From: Leptolyngbyaceae cyanobacterium CSU_1_3
Lineage (GTDB): Bacteria > Cyanobacteriota > Cyanobacteriia > Leptolyngbyales > Leptolyngbyaceae
Length of the DNA stretch: 35,897 nucleotides
Reading direction: 5' to 3'
Assembly (NCBI GenBank): GCA_012034655.1
Contig: JAAUOZ010000041.1
Coordinates: forward strand, 1 to 35,897
The notes below the pieces were generated by a model, which ran no database searches, was not told where the DNA came from, and saw only the letters and a list, made by a program, of their open reading frames with translations. Made by a program: the position numbers and the translations under genes. The stretch's first letter is position 1; each line of letters begins with the position of its first letter. Shown here piece after piece: positions 1 through 8,186 of the stretch.

Positions 1-947
1 GCCATCGCGCACGATTTCCATTGGCCCAGGGCAGCACTTGTGATGGGTGCTAATCCACAGGCCATTGCTTCCACCAAGGCGACCCCAAAGCCCTCTGAGA
101 TCGTCGGAAATAGCTTGATGTGATGCCCCTGAAGGAGCGCTGGCAGCATGTTGTTGGCGTAAGCAGGAACGACTTTGACGCGATCGCGTACACCTGGCTC
201 AAAATCTGCATACACCGCTTCAGCAGAAACTTCTGTCCCCAACATGCTGACTTCAACCTGGGGATAACGCTTGAGAATTGTATTCAAAGCAGGCGTTCCA
301 TACTGAATGCCCTTGCGAATAATGTAGCTGCTAACCTGAGCAATGCGAATCGGCTGATCGGGGGCAGGGGTTGGCTCAAAAGGAAGCCTCAGATAGGCAT
401 CAGGGATTCCATTTGCAATCACATGGGCCCGATCGGGATGTACACCGAGGTGATCGATCGCATGTTGACGATCGCGTTGATTGAGCAATAGCACTAAGTC
501 AGCTTGACGCATTGAAGTTGCTGCTTCCCAGAGCCGAATGCTGCCCCGATAGAGGGGATATTTCCAACTCAGGTTGAGATTGCCCCGTCGAGCTTCTTCT
601 AAATATTCCAAATGTTCGATATGTTCAAGTCCGTGACAGCGTGCAACCAGAAGCGGGCGGCGTTTGTGAAACTTGCTCAACAACGTTGACCAAGCCCAAG
701 CATCCCCCGTAGAGGCATCGACCACCTCGATCGCTTGCTGTTCTAGTAACCTTGAAATTTGACCCGCTACAAACATCGGAAAAGTAGCAAATCTCATCAG
801 CCTGTGAACCTTTTGGGGCAGATCATTGAGCGAGTAATATTGAACTTCGTGCCCTAGTTTTTGATACTCCTGCCCCAATCGCCAAGTCACGCCAGCCGCC
901 CCTGCGTTTGGGTTAAATGGATAATGACAAGTGAATAGTGTTTTCAT
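1..947 (-). CDS. GT4-family glycosyltransferase, 3' part outside the window, one frameshift
   Basis: Reading on the minus strand from the ATG at 947 gives a GT-B glycosyltransferase of the GT4 type. It starts MKTLFTCHYPFNPNAGAAG, the usual nucleotide-sugar transferase opening. Near the left edge it carries SEGFGVALVEAMACGLAPIT, the E-x7-E acceptor/donor motif. The ATG directly follows the stop of the upstream glycosyltransferase (TGA-ATG), so the two are translationally coupled. In frame, the last ~10 codons read ALGQWKSCAM, which does not fit the family. One extra C in the CCC run near 30 restores PGPMEIVRDG, a good match to what follows this motif in GT4 enzymes. The gene continues beyond position 1. 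It probably adds a sugar to the exopolysaccharide repeat unit made by this locus; the sugar is unknown. Confidence 0.8.
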   Translation of the reverse strand, partial: MKTLFTCHYPFNPNAGAAGVTWRLGQEYQKLGHEVQYYSLNDLPQKVHRLMRFATFPMFVAGQISRLLEQQAIEVVDASTGDAWAWSTLLSKFHKRRPLLVARCHGLEHIEHLEYLEEARRGNLNLSWKYPLYRGSIRLWEAATSMRQADLVLLLNQRDRQHAIDHLGVHPDRAHVIANGIPDAYLRLPFEPTPAPDQPIRIAQVSSYIIRKGIQYGTPALNTILKRYPQVEVSMLGTEVSAEAVYADFEPGVRDRVKVVPAYANNMLPALLQGHHIKLFPTISEGFGVALVEAMACGLAPITSAALGQWKSCAM

Positions 948-2155
948 TCAAAGCACTCCATTTTTTGAAAACTGAAGATCTGGGGAATTAGAAGTTAGAT
1001 TAGATGTAGAAATTGCCTCTCTAAAGATTTTTTCTAATCTCTGAAAATGAGTTTCAGCATTAAACTTTTGCTCCACTAGAGTCCGTCCTTTTTCGCCCAT
1101 TTTTCTTCCTATTTCTCGATTTTGAATCAGATAATCGATGCTTTGGGCAAGTGCAATTCGATCGCCCGGTTCAATCAGCAATCCGTTCTCACCGTGCGCC
1201 ACCATTTCAGGAATTGCTGTGATGTGAGTTGCAACAATTGGCAGTTTTGCAGCCATTGCTTCTAGAAAAACCCAGCCGAACGGTTCAGCGTAAGTAGGCA
1301 TGACAAACACATCGGCTTGATGGTAGAGGTGAAGCCATTCTGGTGTGTAGGCTTTGATATTTTTATAAATGTGAATATTAGGATGACTAACCTCAATAGG
1401 AGTTTGTGTGACGATATGAAGTTCAGATCGATCGAAGAATTTTTCTAAAAAAACTTTGACTAAATCATAGCCACCTTTGCGCTCAAAATCTCCGCCCACA
1501 AATAAGATTTTGAAAGGACTTTTTTGGGATGACTTGTCTGTATCAAAGGGAATTTTTTGCAGGTCTACCCCAGGGTAAATCACTGTAACTTTCTGAGAAG
1601 AAACCTCGTAGTCGTCAATAATCGATCGTCGGGTAGCCTCTGAGAAGCTGACAATATTTTGGCAGCATCAAACACTTTTTTATCTAACCGTAAGTTGGGG
1701 GCAAATGTCCATCTTAAACTTGGCTTTGTGTATTCTCTAGAAGCTTGAGCAGCAGTGCGATCGAGACTAATTACTGTTGGCATTTCTCGCATCAAATCGA
1801 GACATAAATATGCAAGCGGCTGGGTATGAAAGTGCAATGCTGAATAGTGAGTTTTTTCTATATTTCTCAACACCAGCCGTCGAGCAAAATAGCCGAGACA
1901 TAGCTGAAATCGCCACAGAAAAAAGTCAGTATTTTGTTCTATAGTCCAGCGAGTAGGCGGAATACGATAATGCCCGATCGCTCTACTCATCATGCGAGTT
2001 CTCAGTTCTCGATCATCGTTGTGCCAAAAGAAATCAATCGGACAAGATTCACTCAGATATTCTCGCATCAAGCGCCCATAAGTGAGATGTCCGATAAAGC
2101 CTTCAACGATCGACAGCATTCGAGGTGATTGATTCATATAAGCTCTCTTCTCCAC
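948..2155 (-). CDS. GT4-family glycosyltransferase, split by one frameshift
   Basis: Two overlapping minus-strand frames make one enzyme of about 402 residues. The first half (1580-2155) holds the N-terminal Rossmann domain, with SIVEGFIGHLTYGRLMREYL near the start. The second half (948-1583) holds the GT-B donor domain, with KILFVGGDFERKGGYDL and the E-x7-E motif AEPFGWVFLEAMAAKLPIVA. The join lies at the AAAA run on the minus strand (plus positions 1657-1660). One more A gives AAKNIVSFSEATRRSI running into VTVIYPGVDLQ, a textbook GT4 linker. A single missing base is therefore more likely than two separate genes. ATG 2137 (MNQSPRML) is an alternative to the ATG at 2155. It lies 9 bp downstream of the preceding glycosyltransferase gene and abuts the next, as expected in a polysaccharide operon. 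The sugar specificity cannot be read. Confidence 0.82.
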
Positions 2156-2164
2156 AAGATCAAA

Positions 2165-3346
2165 CTAAGCAGCAATAAGAGACTTTTTAGCCGTATTAAG
2201 CAGTGCTTTTTCAAAATTCTCGACCAGTTTTTCTAAACTAAAGTTCTCCAAAATATGCTGACGATATCGCTCGCTGAGTTGAGGATCTTGTTGCCTCCAG
2301 TTCATGATTTCAGCAAGGCATCTTGCCAGATCGGTTTCATCATTGGGGGTGAATAATCCGCGCTCAAATTCACCTGTCAGAGCTTCGATCGTGCCTCCTA
2401 TTCGGCTACCAACAATAGGAGTGCCACAAGCCATTGATTCGAGAATGACTCTGGCAAATGGTTCTGGCCAAATGCTGCACAAAACATTGACATCGCTAAC
2501 CTGATAAAGAGAAACAGGATTCTTGAGAAGCCCCAAAAATTTGACCTGATTGCCAACTCCCACATCGATCGCTAACTGCTCCAACGATCGTTGATATTTC
2601 ATACCCGCTTCAGGGCATTCCTTACCCTTTTCAGGATCATAGTGAACGACTGGTTTTCCGGCTAATAAAAGCTGAGGATTTAGCCCTTGTTGATTCAAGA
2701 TTCCTAATGCTTTGATCAGAGATTCTATGCCCTTAGAATGATCAATTCTGCCAACGTAGGAAAAGATACGATCGTGCTCCGAAAAGCCCCACTCTTGTCT
2801 CAAGGCTGCAAAATCTGCTGCGGGCTTAAACTTATTAGGATCAGTACCATTCTGAACCACACAAATTCGATCAGCAGCAAGACCGAATCTAACCCATTCT
2901 AGTTTCGTTTGATGAGATACTGCAATGAATCGATCGACACCATTCAATGCAATGCGACGCTGACGATTGAAATCGCAGGGAGGAATCTGAAAATAGCAAA
3001 CAAAGGGAAGGTTTTTTAGCGACGATAGTGCATAACCAAACACAGAAGAATGATAAGCGTTACAAAAAACGAGGCTATCTTGGTAAGCAGGAATGCGACC
3101 AATCTGGATTAAGCTGCGAACAAACTTGAGAATATCTTCTAGCTTACGACGATCGAACCCGAAGGTATCAATTTTGATCACATCCTGACAAAACTCTCGA
3201 TACGAGTCAAGAAGGTTGCCCTCCCGTTCATACAGCAAGCTCACTCTATGTCCCCGCTTGACCAACCCACGCGCAATCTCAAATAGATTAAGCTCCTGCC
3301 CACCCCGCAGCGAAGTTGGTTCTTGCTCTAACGCAATTAAATGCAT
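2165..3346 (-). CDS. GT4-family glycosyltransferase
   Basis: A 393-residue GT-B enzyme that should transfer a sugar from an NDP-sugar to a lipid-linked or polysaccharide acceptor at the cytoplasmic membrane. The N-terminus has the glycine-rich acceptor-side loop SLRGGQELNLFEIARGLVKR. The middle has FSYVGRIDHSKGIESLIKAL, the start of the donor domain. The donor end has EPFARVILESMACGTPIVGS, with E-x7-E and the following GT4 consensus. The open frame reaches upstream to 3499, but that would overlap the ABC transporter. ATG 3346 gives a normal GT4 start (MHLIALEQEP) and leaves a 49-bp gap. It is third in the hepC-hepA-glycosyltransferase order and fits the first glycosyltransferase after hepA in HEP-type islands. 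Confidence 0.88.
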   Translation of the reverse strand: MHLIALEQEPTSLRGGQELNLFEIARGLVKRGHRVSLLYEREGNLLDSYREFCQDVIKIDTFGFDRRKLEDILKFVRSLIQIGRIPAYQDSLVFCNAYHSSVFGYALSSLKNLPFVCYFQIPPCDFNRQRRIALNGVDRFIAVSHQTKLEWVRFGLAADRICVVQNGTDPNKFKPAADFAALRQEWGFSEHDRIFSYVGRIDHSKGIESLIKALGILNQQGLNPQLLLAGKPVVHYDPEKGKECPEAGMKYQRSLEQLAIDVGVGNQVKFLGLLKNPVSLYQVSDVNVLCSIWPEPFARVILESMACGTPIVGSRIGGTIEALTGEFERGLFTPNDETDLARCLAEIMNWRQQDPQLSERYRQHILENFSLEKLVENFEKALLNTAKKSLIAA

Positions 3347-3395
3347 AATTTCTAACTCTCCAATAATTAACACCCATCCAAAGTAGTTCTGACTT

Positions 3396-5258
3396 TCATC
3401 CCTCATCCCTAACGCCACTCGTTTGATGCTGCATTTTGTGGTAGTTCCAAAGCTTTCCGCGTTGATTGAGCAACTCTTGATAGGTTCCTTGCTCCACAAT
3501 CTGCCCTTGCTCCAACACGACTACTTTGTCAGCCCGAACGATCGTCGATAGCCGATGGGCGATCGCAATTACTGTTCTTCCCTCCGACAGTTGCTCTAGT
3601 GACTCCTGAATCAAACGCTCCGAGACAGAATCGAGGGCACTGGTTGCTTCATCGAGAATCAGAATTTCGGGGTCGCGCAGCAGGGCGCGGGCGATCGCCA
3701 ACCTTTGCCGTTGCCCTCCCGACAAGCGCACTCCCCGATCGCCAAGCTGTGTATCAAACTGATCGGGCATTTCGAGAACAAAATCGAGCGCATTAGCTTG
3801 TTGGGCTGCTTTCCAGACCGCCTCGTCGCTCACATCTTCCAAACCATAGGCGATGTTGTAGCGTACGGATGCGTTAAAAATAAACGTATCCTGGCTCACA
3901 ATCGCCATCCTCTGTCTGAGAGATTTGAGCGAGAACGATCGTAGATCTCGCCCATCGATCAAAATCTGCCCTGCGGTCGGGTCGTAGAAGCGAGGAATGA
4001 GATCCACCAGAGTGGTCTTTCCGGCTCCCGAACCGCCCACCAGGGCTGTCATTTTGCCGCGCTCGATCGTCAGTGTGACATCTCTGAGCACCTGCTGGCC
4101 AGGAACATAGCCAAACTCAACCGCAACGAAATCGATCGATCGCTGCAACTCTTGAAACCAGCGAGTTCCATCCTCCATATAGGGCTTGTTGTCGGTTCTC
4201 AGAATCTCTTGAATGTTGGCGATCGAGCCGCCAAATCCGCTCAGTTGGGCACGGTTGCCATTGATTTCATGCAGAGCGGGAACCAGTCGAAATAGGATAA
4301 ACAAAAACGTCAGCAACGAGGCAGTTTGTAGCGTTCCGTTAGCAACAAATACGGTGATTGCCAGAATGATCATGCTAATCAACACTGTTGTGGCCAAACC
4401 TTCTGCCATCGGGCGCACGATCGCCCATCGAGCGGCCGCCTTCATGCTGGCTTTTTGCAGAACTGAACTCGCCTGATAGAAGCGCTTCCGTTCGTAGTCT
4501 TGGGTTGCCGAGGCTTGCACCGTGCGAATTCCGTTAATAAATTCTAGAGAGATGGAGGCGAAATTTCCGTTTGCTGTTGATACTGCAAAACTACTTTCTC
4601 GCACTCGTGTATTCAGTTTTGTTAATCCTGCAATTAATAGACTAAATAACGCGATCGATACTAATGTGAGTTGCCAGGAAATCGAAAACATCAACACAAT
4701 GTAGACTATCAGTGTTAATCCTTTAGTGACAACGTAAGCAAGCAACCCAAAGGCAATCTGCAATCGACCAATCTCACCCGTGAGTGAATTGATCAACTCT
4801 CCTGAATTTGTCTTGCCAAAATAGCTAAGACTCACAGATTGAAGTTGCTCAAAGATCAACCTTCGTAATCGATCGACTAGCTTCTGCTGTGAAAGTTCAG
4901 TATAGAACTGGGTCAAATAGTTAAATGCTGCACGAATCCATGTTGAGATCAGAATTAGGGCAGAGACGCGATATAGTCGATTGGTTGCAGAGGAATCGAT
5001 GTCAAGAACCCAAAAATCAAACCACCGTACTCCTGTTTGAAATGGTTTTGCATCTGGGCTAATCAGACTTTGTAGAAACGCTAGTAAGAACCCAAAACCA
5101 AATCCTTCAAATGCCGCAGAACACAACGCAAAGGTAATTGATGCGACAGCAATCCAAGGAAAATACTTGAACTCACGTAAAATTAGAGAATTTTCTTGCC
5201 AGAAACTAGTTCTTCTAACAAGACTCCGTATGGGATTAGAAAACCTTTTAGATTGCAT
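3396..5258 (-). CDS. hepA: HepA-like ABC exporter (fused permease and ATPase)
   Basis: A 620-residue half-transporter of the MsbA/HepA type. The N-terminal third to half contains several membrane helices (for example WIAVASITFALCSAAFEGF and LIVYIVLMFSISWQLTLVSI). The ATPase domain is complete: Walker A GGSGAGKTT near residue 408, Q-loop VSQDTFIFNAS, signature LSGGQRQR near 512, Walker B ILILDEATSALD near 535 and H-loop AHRLST near 567. Such proteins export lipid-linked sugars or polysaccharide precursors. In Anabaena, HepA is needed for the heterocyst envelope polysaccharide. The hepA symbol rests on the hepC-type gene just upstream and glycosyltransferases just downstream as well as on domain type; a generic MsbA-like exporter remains possible. 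The stop lies in two copies of the heptamer GGGATGA. Confidence 0.85.
   Translation of the reverse strand: MQSKRFSNPIRSLVRRTSFWQENSLILREFKYFPWIAVASITFALCSAAFEGFGFGFLLAFLQSLISPDAKPFQTGVRWFDFWVLDIDSSATNRLYRVSALILISTWIRAAFNYLTQFYTELSQQKLVDRLRRLIFEQLQSVSLSYFGKTNSGELINSLTGEIGRLQIAFGLLAYVVTKGLTLIVYIVLMFSISWQLTLVSIALFSLLIAGLTKLNTRVRESSFAVSTANGNFASISLEFINGIRTVQASATQDYERKRFYQASSVLQKASMKAAARWAIVRPMAEGLATTVLISMIILAITVFVANGTLQTASLLTFLFILFRLVPALHEINGNRAQLSGFGGSIANIQEILRTDNKPYMEDGTRWFQELQRSIDFVAVEFGYVPGQQVLRDVTLTIERGKMTALVGGSGAGKTTLVDLIPRFYDPTAGQILIDGRDLRSFSLKSLRQRMAIVSQDTFIFNASVRYNIAYGLEDVSDEAVWKAAQQANALDFVLEMPDQFDTQLGDRGVRLSGGQRQRLAIARALLRDPEILILDEATSALDSVSERLIQESLEQLSEGRTVIAIAHRLSTIVRADKVVVLEQGQIVEQGTYQELLNQRGKLWNYHKMQHQTSGVRDEG
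3398..3412. repeat. Heptanucleotide tandem repeat (two units of TCATCCC)
   Basis: TCATCCCTCATCCC is two direct copies of a 7-mer forming the last codons and stop region of the hepA-like gene. Three units of the same 7-mer on the opposite strand (GGGATGA) occur at about 34223-34243. Short tandemly repeated heptamers of this kind are known from filamentous cyanobacteria. Confidence 0.5.
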
Positions 5259-5367
5259 GGATGAAGGCTAAGGTGAAGGTTGTGCTGATGATAAAGTGAT
5301 TGTAAAACAGCGTCAGACAGGAGTGAGAAAGATTGCTCACTCTCGCCATTTCATTCTTTCACTATAA

Positions 5368-6348
5368 TTAACACGCCCCAAACCCAGAAAGCACTTTGGG
5401 TAAGGTCTTTAGCAGTATTTTGAAGTCTCCCCACAAAGACCAATTGCGGAGATATTCTAGATCGCGATCGCTGACTTTATCAATATCTAGCAGGGTCGAT
5501 CGTGCTTCAACCTGCCATGCCCCAGTAATGCCCGGCAGCGCATTTAATCGTTCTTGCATTTCAGGGCGAATTCGCACTGCATCATATAGGGCCCAGGGTC
5601 GCGGGCCGACTAAGCTCATTTCACCTTGCAAGACGTTGATTAGCTGAGGTAATTCATCTAAGCTATACTTCCGCATCCATTTGCCCAACGGTGTAATTCT
5701 AGGGTCATCTTCGCGTTTATGCAAACTGCTTTGAGACTGCCCTGCCATGATGTGGTGATGGGTCTTTTCTGCGCCCACAATCATAGTGCGAAATTTCAAC
5801 ACTCGAAACAGCTTACCCCTTTGCCCGACGCGCCACTGCCGAAACAAAATGGGGCCCGGGCTATAAATCTGCATCAACCCCACGATCGCTAACATCACCG
5901 GACTCAACCCCAACAATATTAGTGTGGCCAGGCTCCAGTCAAAAGTTCGCTTGCACCCCCAGCGAAGGCCGATGCGCTTGTGGGGGAGATGGGATGCAGA
6001 TGGCAGTCGCAGATACATTGTTTTTCCGGATTTTCCGCAGGCATCAGCCCAAAATTTGAGTCCGGCTTCACTAAGGTTTGCATCCACGCGGACGAGACGA
6101 ACAGGGGAGCGCTTGAGACATTCAATCAACCAAGCACGGTCTGCCAGGGGTGGAGGAAAAACTTGCTGGACGGCGTGTAAATTTGAGTGTGAATTTGGGG
6201 GCAGAAACGATCCTGAAACCCTGGGTTTGAGCATCACGATGAGCTGCTTTTGCCGCCATTTAAGAATGCATTCGGGCAAATTGGGGGTTGATCGCGTCCA
6301 AGCTGAGGTCTCGATCGTGCGCAAGATGGTTGGATTGAAAGTTGTCAT
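5368..6348 (-). CDS. hepC: HepC-like initiating sugar transferase
   Basis: A 326-residue bacterial sugar transferase (undecaprenyl-phosphate sugar phosphotransferase type). It should load the first sugar phosphate onto the lipid carrier and so start the polysaccharide unit. Residues ~1-130 are a soluble N-terminal extension with no recognised motif. A membrane helix follows at ~138-158 (WSLATLILLGLSPVML). The catalytic region then shows RQWRVGQRGKLFRVLKFRTM (~170-189), the DE-containing KYSLDELPQLINVLQGEMSL (~227-246) and VGPRP (~247-251). Only one membrane helix precedes the catalytic domain, unlike the five-helix WbaP/WcaJ type. It is first in the minus-strand operon, 109 bp before the hepA-like gene. 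That adjacency, plus the glycosyltransferases behind it, is the basis for the hepC symbol. Confidence 0.83.
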   Translation of the reverse strand: MTTFNPTILRTIETSAWTRSTPNLPECILKWRQKQLIVMLKPRVSGSFLPPNSHSNLHAVQQVFPPPLADRAWLIECLKRSPVRLVRVDANLSEAGLKFWADACGKSGKTMYLRLPSASHLPHKRIGLRWGCKRTFDWSLATLILLGLSPVMLAIVGLMQIYSPGPILFRQWRVGQRGKLFRVLKFRTMIVGAEKTHHHIMAGQSQSSLHKREDDPRITPLGKWMRKYSLDELPQLINVLQGEMSLVGPRPWALYDAVRIRPEMQERLNALPGITGAWQVEARSTLLDIDKVSDRDLEYLRNWSLWGDFKILLKTLPKVLSGFGAC

Positions 6349-7095
6349 AGCTGTCTGATTGGTTTCAAGGGTTAAGAGTTAAAAGTGAGGACTAGCCAGT
6401 TGGCCATCCCTACTTTTTGCTGTTGCTATTTGCGAGAATCTGCTCAGGTGTGCCCTGAAACTTTTCAATCACTCCGTAACAATAAGTACCCCGATTGACT
6501 GACAAAACTCGAACCGCCCTCACCCCAACCTCTCTTCCAGAGCGGGCGAGCCGTTCTGAAATCTAGTTTTGTTCTGGCTCTCCTTATAGCCCTGGTGGGA
6601 GAAAGGTTGGAAGATAAGGGGAAAGATTTGTCAGTCAACCAGAATTAAGTACCTCAAATTTTAATGAGCTAATTAAAAATAAATCTGCTGCAAGTTAGAT
6701 CTGTAAACTTTGGTTTAACAGTAAAAAATGAATTTATAAGTGTGATTTAGCCTATGACTATATGCCATTTTTCCTAGGTTTCTATCAGGTTTCCGTTGTT
6801 TAGAGGGGCAGTAATCTGGTTGGTAAAGTAATATTTTTTACAAAATCTCAAAACGCTGAGGTGTATGAATGGTCAATTTTCCTTGACGGGCAGGACGGTT
6901 TGCCAACCACTTTTGCACAATTCATACCTTCAATCAGCAACGCCGAATTTCTATTGCTGCCCGATCAAAAAGATTTCTTACCTATTTTTTTTAATACCTT
7001 TTGCAACAGAACCTTTGCGATCGTAATTTGTAGAGAGATACTGATAGTAGCTTTCATAACTGAAAGGAATATAATTTTTCATATCTAGTGAATTT
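6349..7095. other. Long intergenic region between the hepC-like gene and the PhnD-like gene
   Basis: No convincing gene was found in these 747 bases. They separate a minus-strand operon from a plus-strand gene, so both promoters should lie here. The left half contains the MITE-like element described separately. From about 6655 to 7095 the DNA is AT-rich. Two short frames there (6861-7088 plus, 6978-7217 minus) have no recognisable protein character. At 6932-6947 the sequence CAATCAGCAACGCC is the reverse complement of a GGCGTTGCTGA motif seen again at 9324. Confidence 0.6.
6495..6638. mobile_element. MITE-like element with 12-bp terminal inverted repeats
   Basis: TTGACTGACAAA (6495-6506) is the perfect inverted match of TTTGTCAGTCAA (6627-6638). 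Outside them, TAAGTACC occurs as a direct repeat at 6483-6490 and 6646-6653, resembling a target-site duplication set a few bases away. The 144-bp interior has a second, imperfect inverted pair: CCTCACCCCAACCTCTCTTCC against GGGAGAAAGGTTGG. It has no coding capacity. A related interior is found at 35618-35727. This is the layout of a non-autonomous element; the parent transposase is not in the window. Confidence 0.6.
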
Positions 7096-8010
7096 ATGAA
7101 TTGGTCTATTGTGGTTCCTTCGAGAATCTCTCGCCGTGGGTTTCTCGGACTGATGCTACTATCTGCTTGCAGCACAGCTTCAAAATCACCTCCAAATCGA
7201 TCGCTGTTGGTGGGCACGGTTAGCTATGAGGAGGGGAGTCAGTCGCTTGAGCAATACGATCGCTTCAAACGCTACTTGAGCGAAAAAACTCAATCTCTTG
7301 TCGAGTTAGAGCCTGCCTTGAATGAAGACAGAGCATTAGAGCGCATTAAAAATCAAGAATGGTCACTCATATTTGCACCTCCAGGGCTGGCGGCGATCGC
7401 GATCGCACAGCATCAATATACGCCAATATTTCCCTTGTTTGGCATTCAAAACTTACGTTCGGTGCTAGTTGTTCAGCAGGGAAGTCCCATTCGAGATATT
7501 GCTTCAGTGGCGGGTAAATCAGTAGCCCTCGGAAAGCCAGGATCGGCGACGGGATACTATTTGCCGATTTTTAACCTATATGGGTTAACCCTGTCTGAAC
7601 TGGTTTTTCCGCCGACACCAAAAGCAGTCTTAGAAGCGGTTTCTCAAGGCAAAGTAGCGGTGGGTGCAGTGTCGCAGGAAGCATTCGATACTTATAAAAG
7701 CCAAGTCCATCCGTTTAACTTACAAGTTCTTTTTACTGATCCTCACCCTGTTCCGGCGGGTGCAATTTTGTTAAGTCCCAAGGTAGAGCGCAATACCCAA
7801 GAGGCGATTCGCAAAATTTTAAGTGAAGTTCCTTCAGTGGTTGCCCAAGAAGCCGGATTTGTGACCAATGCTCCAGTGCCAGATTACAAATATATGATTT
7901 CTGTCGTAGAGCGCGTGAGAGCAATTTTTCCGGCGGATACGCGATCGAACAGTGCATTACTTCAGCAACAGCCTGTGCGGTTGTTTAATGCCACTCAACC
8001 ACGCACTTGA
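7096..8010 (+). CDS. PhnD-like phosphate/phosphonate-type substrate-binding lipoprotein with Tat signal
   Basis: A 304-residue periplasmic binding protein of the PhnD family (phosphate, phosphite or phosphonate ABC transport). The N-terminus has a twin-arginine signal, SRRGFLGLMLLSAC, ending in a lipobox cysteine, so it is probably folded before export and then lipid-anchored. The mature part has family features: LLVGTVSYEEGSQSLEQYDR at the start of the first lobe, then DIASVAGKSVALGKPGSATGYYLP, which matches the ligand-loop region of PhnD proteins. No PhnC or PhnE partner is next to it, so it is an orphan binding protein. It may use a transporter elsewhere or act in sensing. The ATG follows an AT-rich leader without a clear Shine-Dalgarno. 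Confidence 0.8.
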   Translation: MNWSIVVPSRISRRGFLGLMLLSACSTASKSPPNRSLLVGTVSYEEGSQSLEQYDRFKRYLSEKTQSLVELEPALNEDRALERIKNQEWSLIFAPPGLAAIAIAQHQYTPIFPLFGIQNLRSVLVVQQGSPIRDIASVAGKSVALGKPGSATGYYLPIFNLYGLTLSELVFPPTPKAVLEAVSQGKVAVGAVSQEAFDTYKSQVHPFNLQVLFTDPHPVPAGAILLSPKVERNTQEAIRKILSEVPSVVAQEAGFVTNAPVPDYKYMISVVERVRAIFPADTRSNSALLQQQPVRLFNATQPRT

Positions 8011-8186
8011 TCAACTAAAGCATTGGGAAATAGAGAATAGAAAAGAAGCCATAAACGTAGTCTAGAGAATAATGTTCTCGATCGATTCAAGCAATGATTG
8101 CGTAACAAATTTAGAAACGGCGATCGTAATCTGTGAATTAACTGATTAAGCTAGAACCATCATTTACAACGCCTCCACTCCTGAAA

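Noticed and set aside
120-491. Plus-strand frame of 123 codons at the left edge
   Set aside because: It runs opposite the GT4 glycosyltransferase, whose minus-strand frame has clear family motifs; this one has none.
3599-4704. Several plus-strand frames opposite the hepA-like gene
   Set aside because: They mirror a conserved ABC ATPase and permease and have no start context or protein character.
5919-6358. Frames on both strands inside the hepC-like gene
   Set aside because: They overlap the start half of a sugar transferase with intact motifs and look like codon-bias shadows.
6861-7217. Short frames in the intergenic region before the PhnD-like gene
   Set aside because: No Shine-Dalgarno, no recognisable composition, and the minus-strand one overlaps the signal peptide of the real gene.
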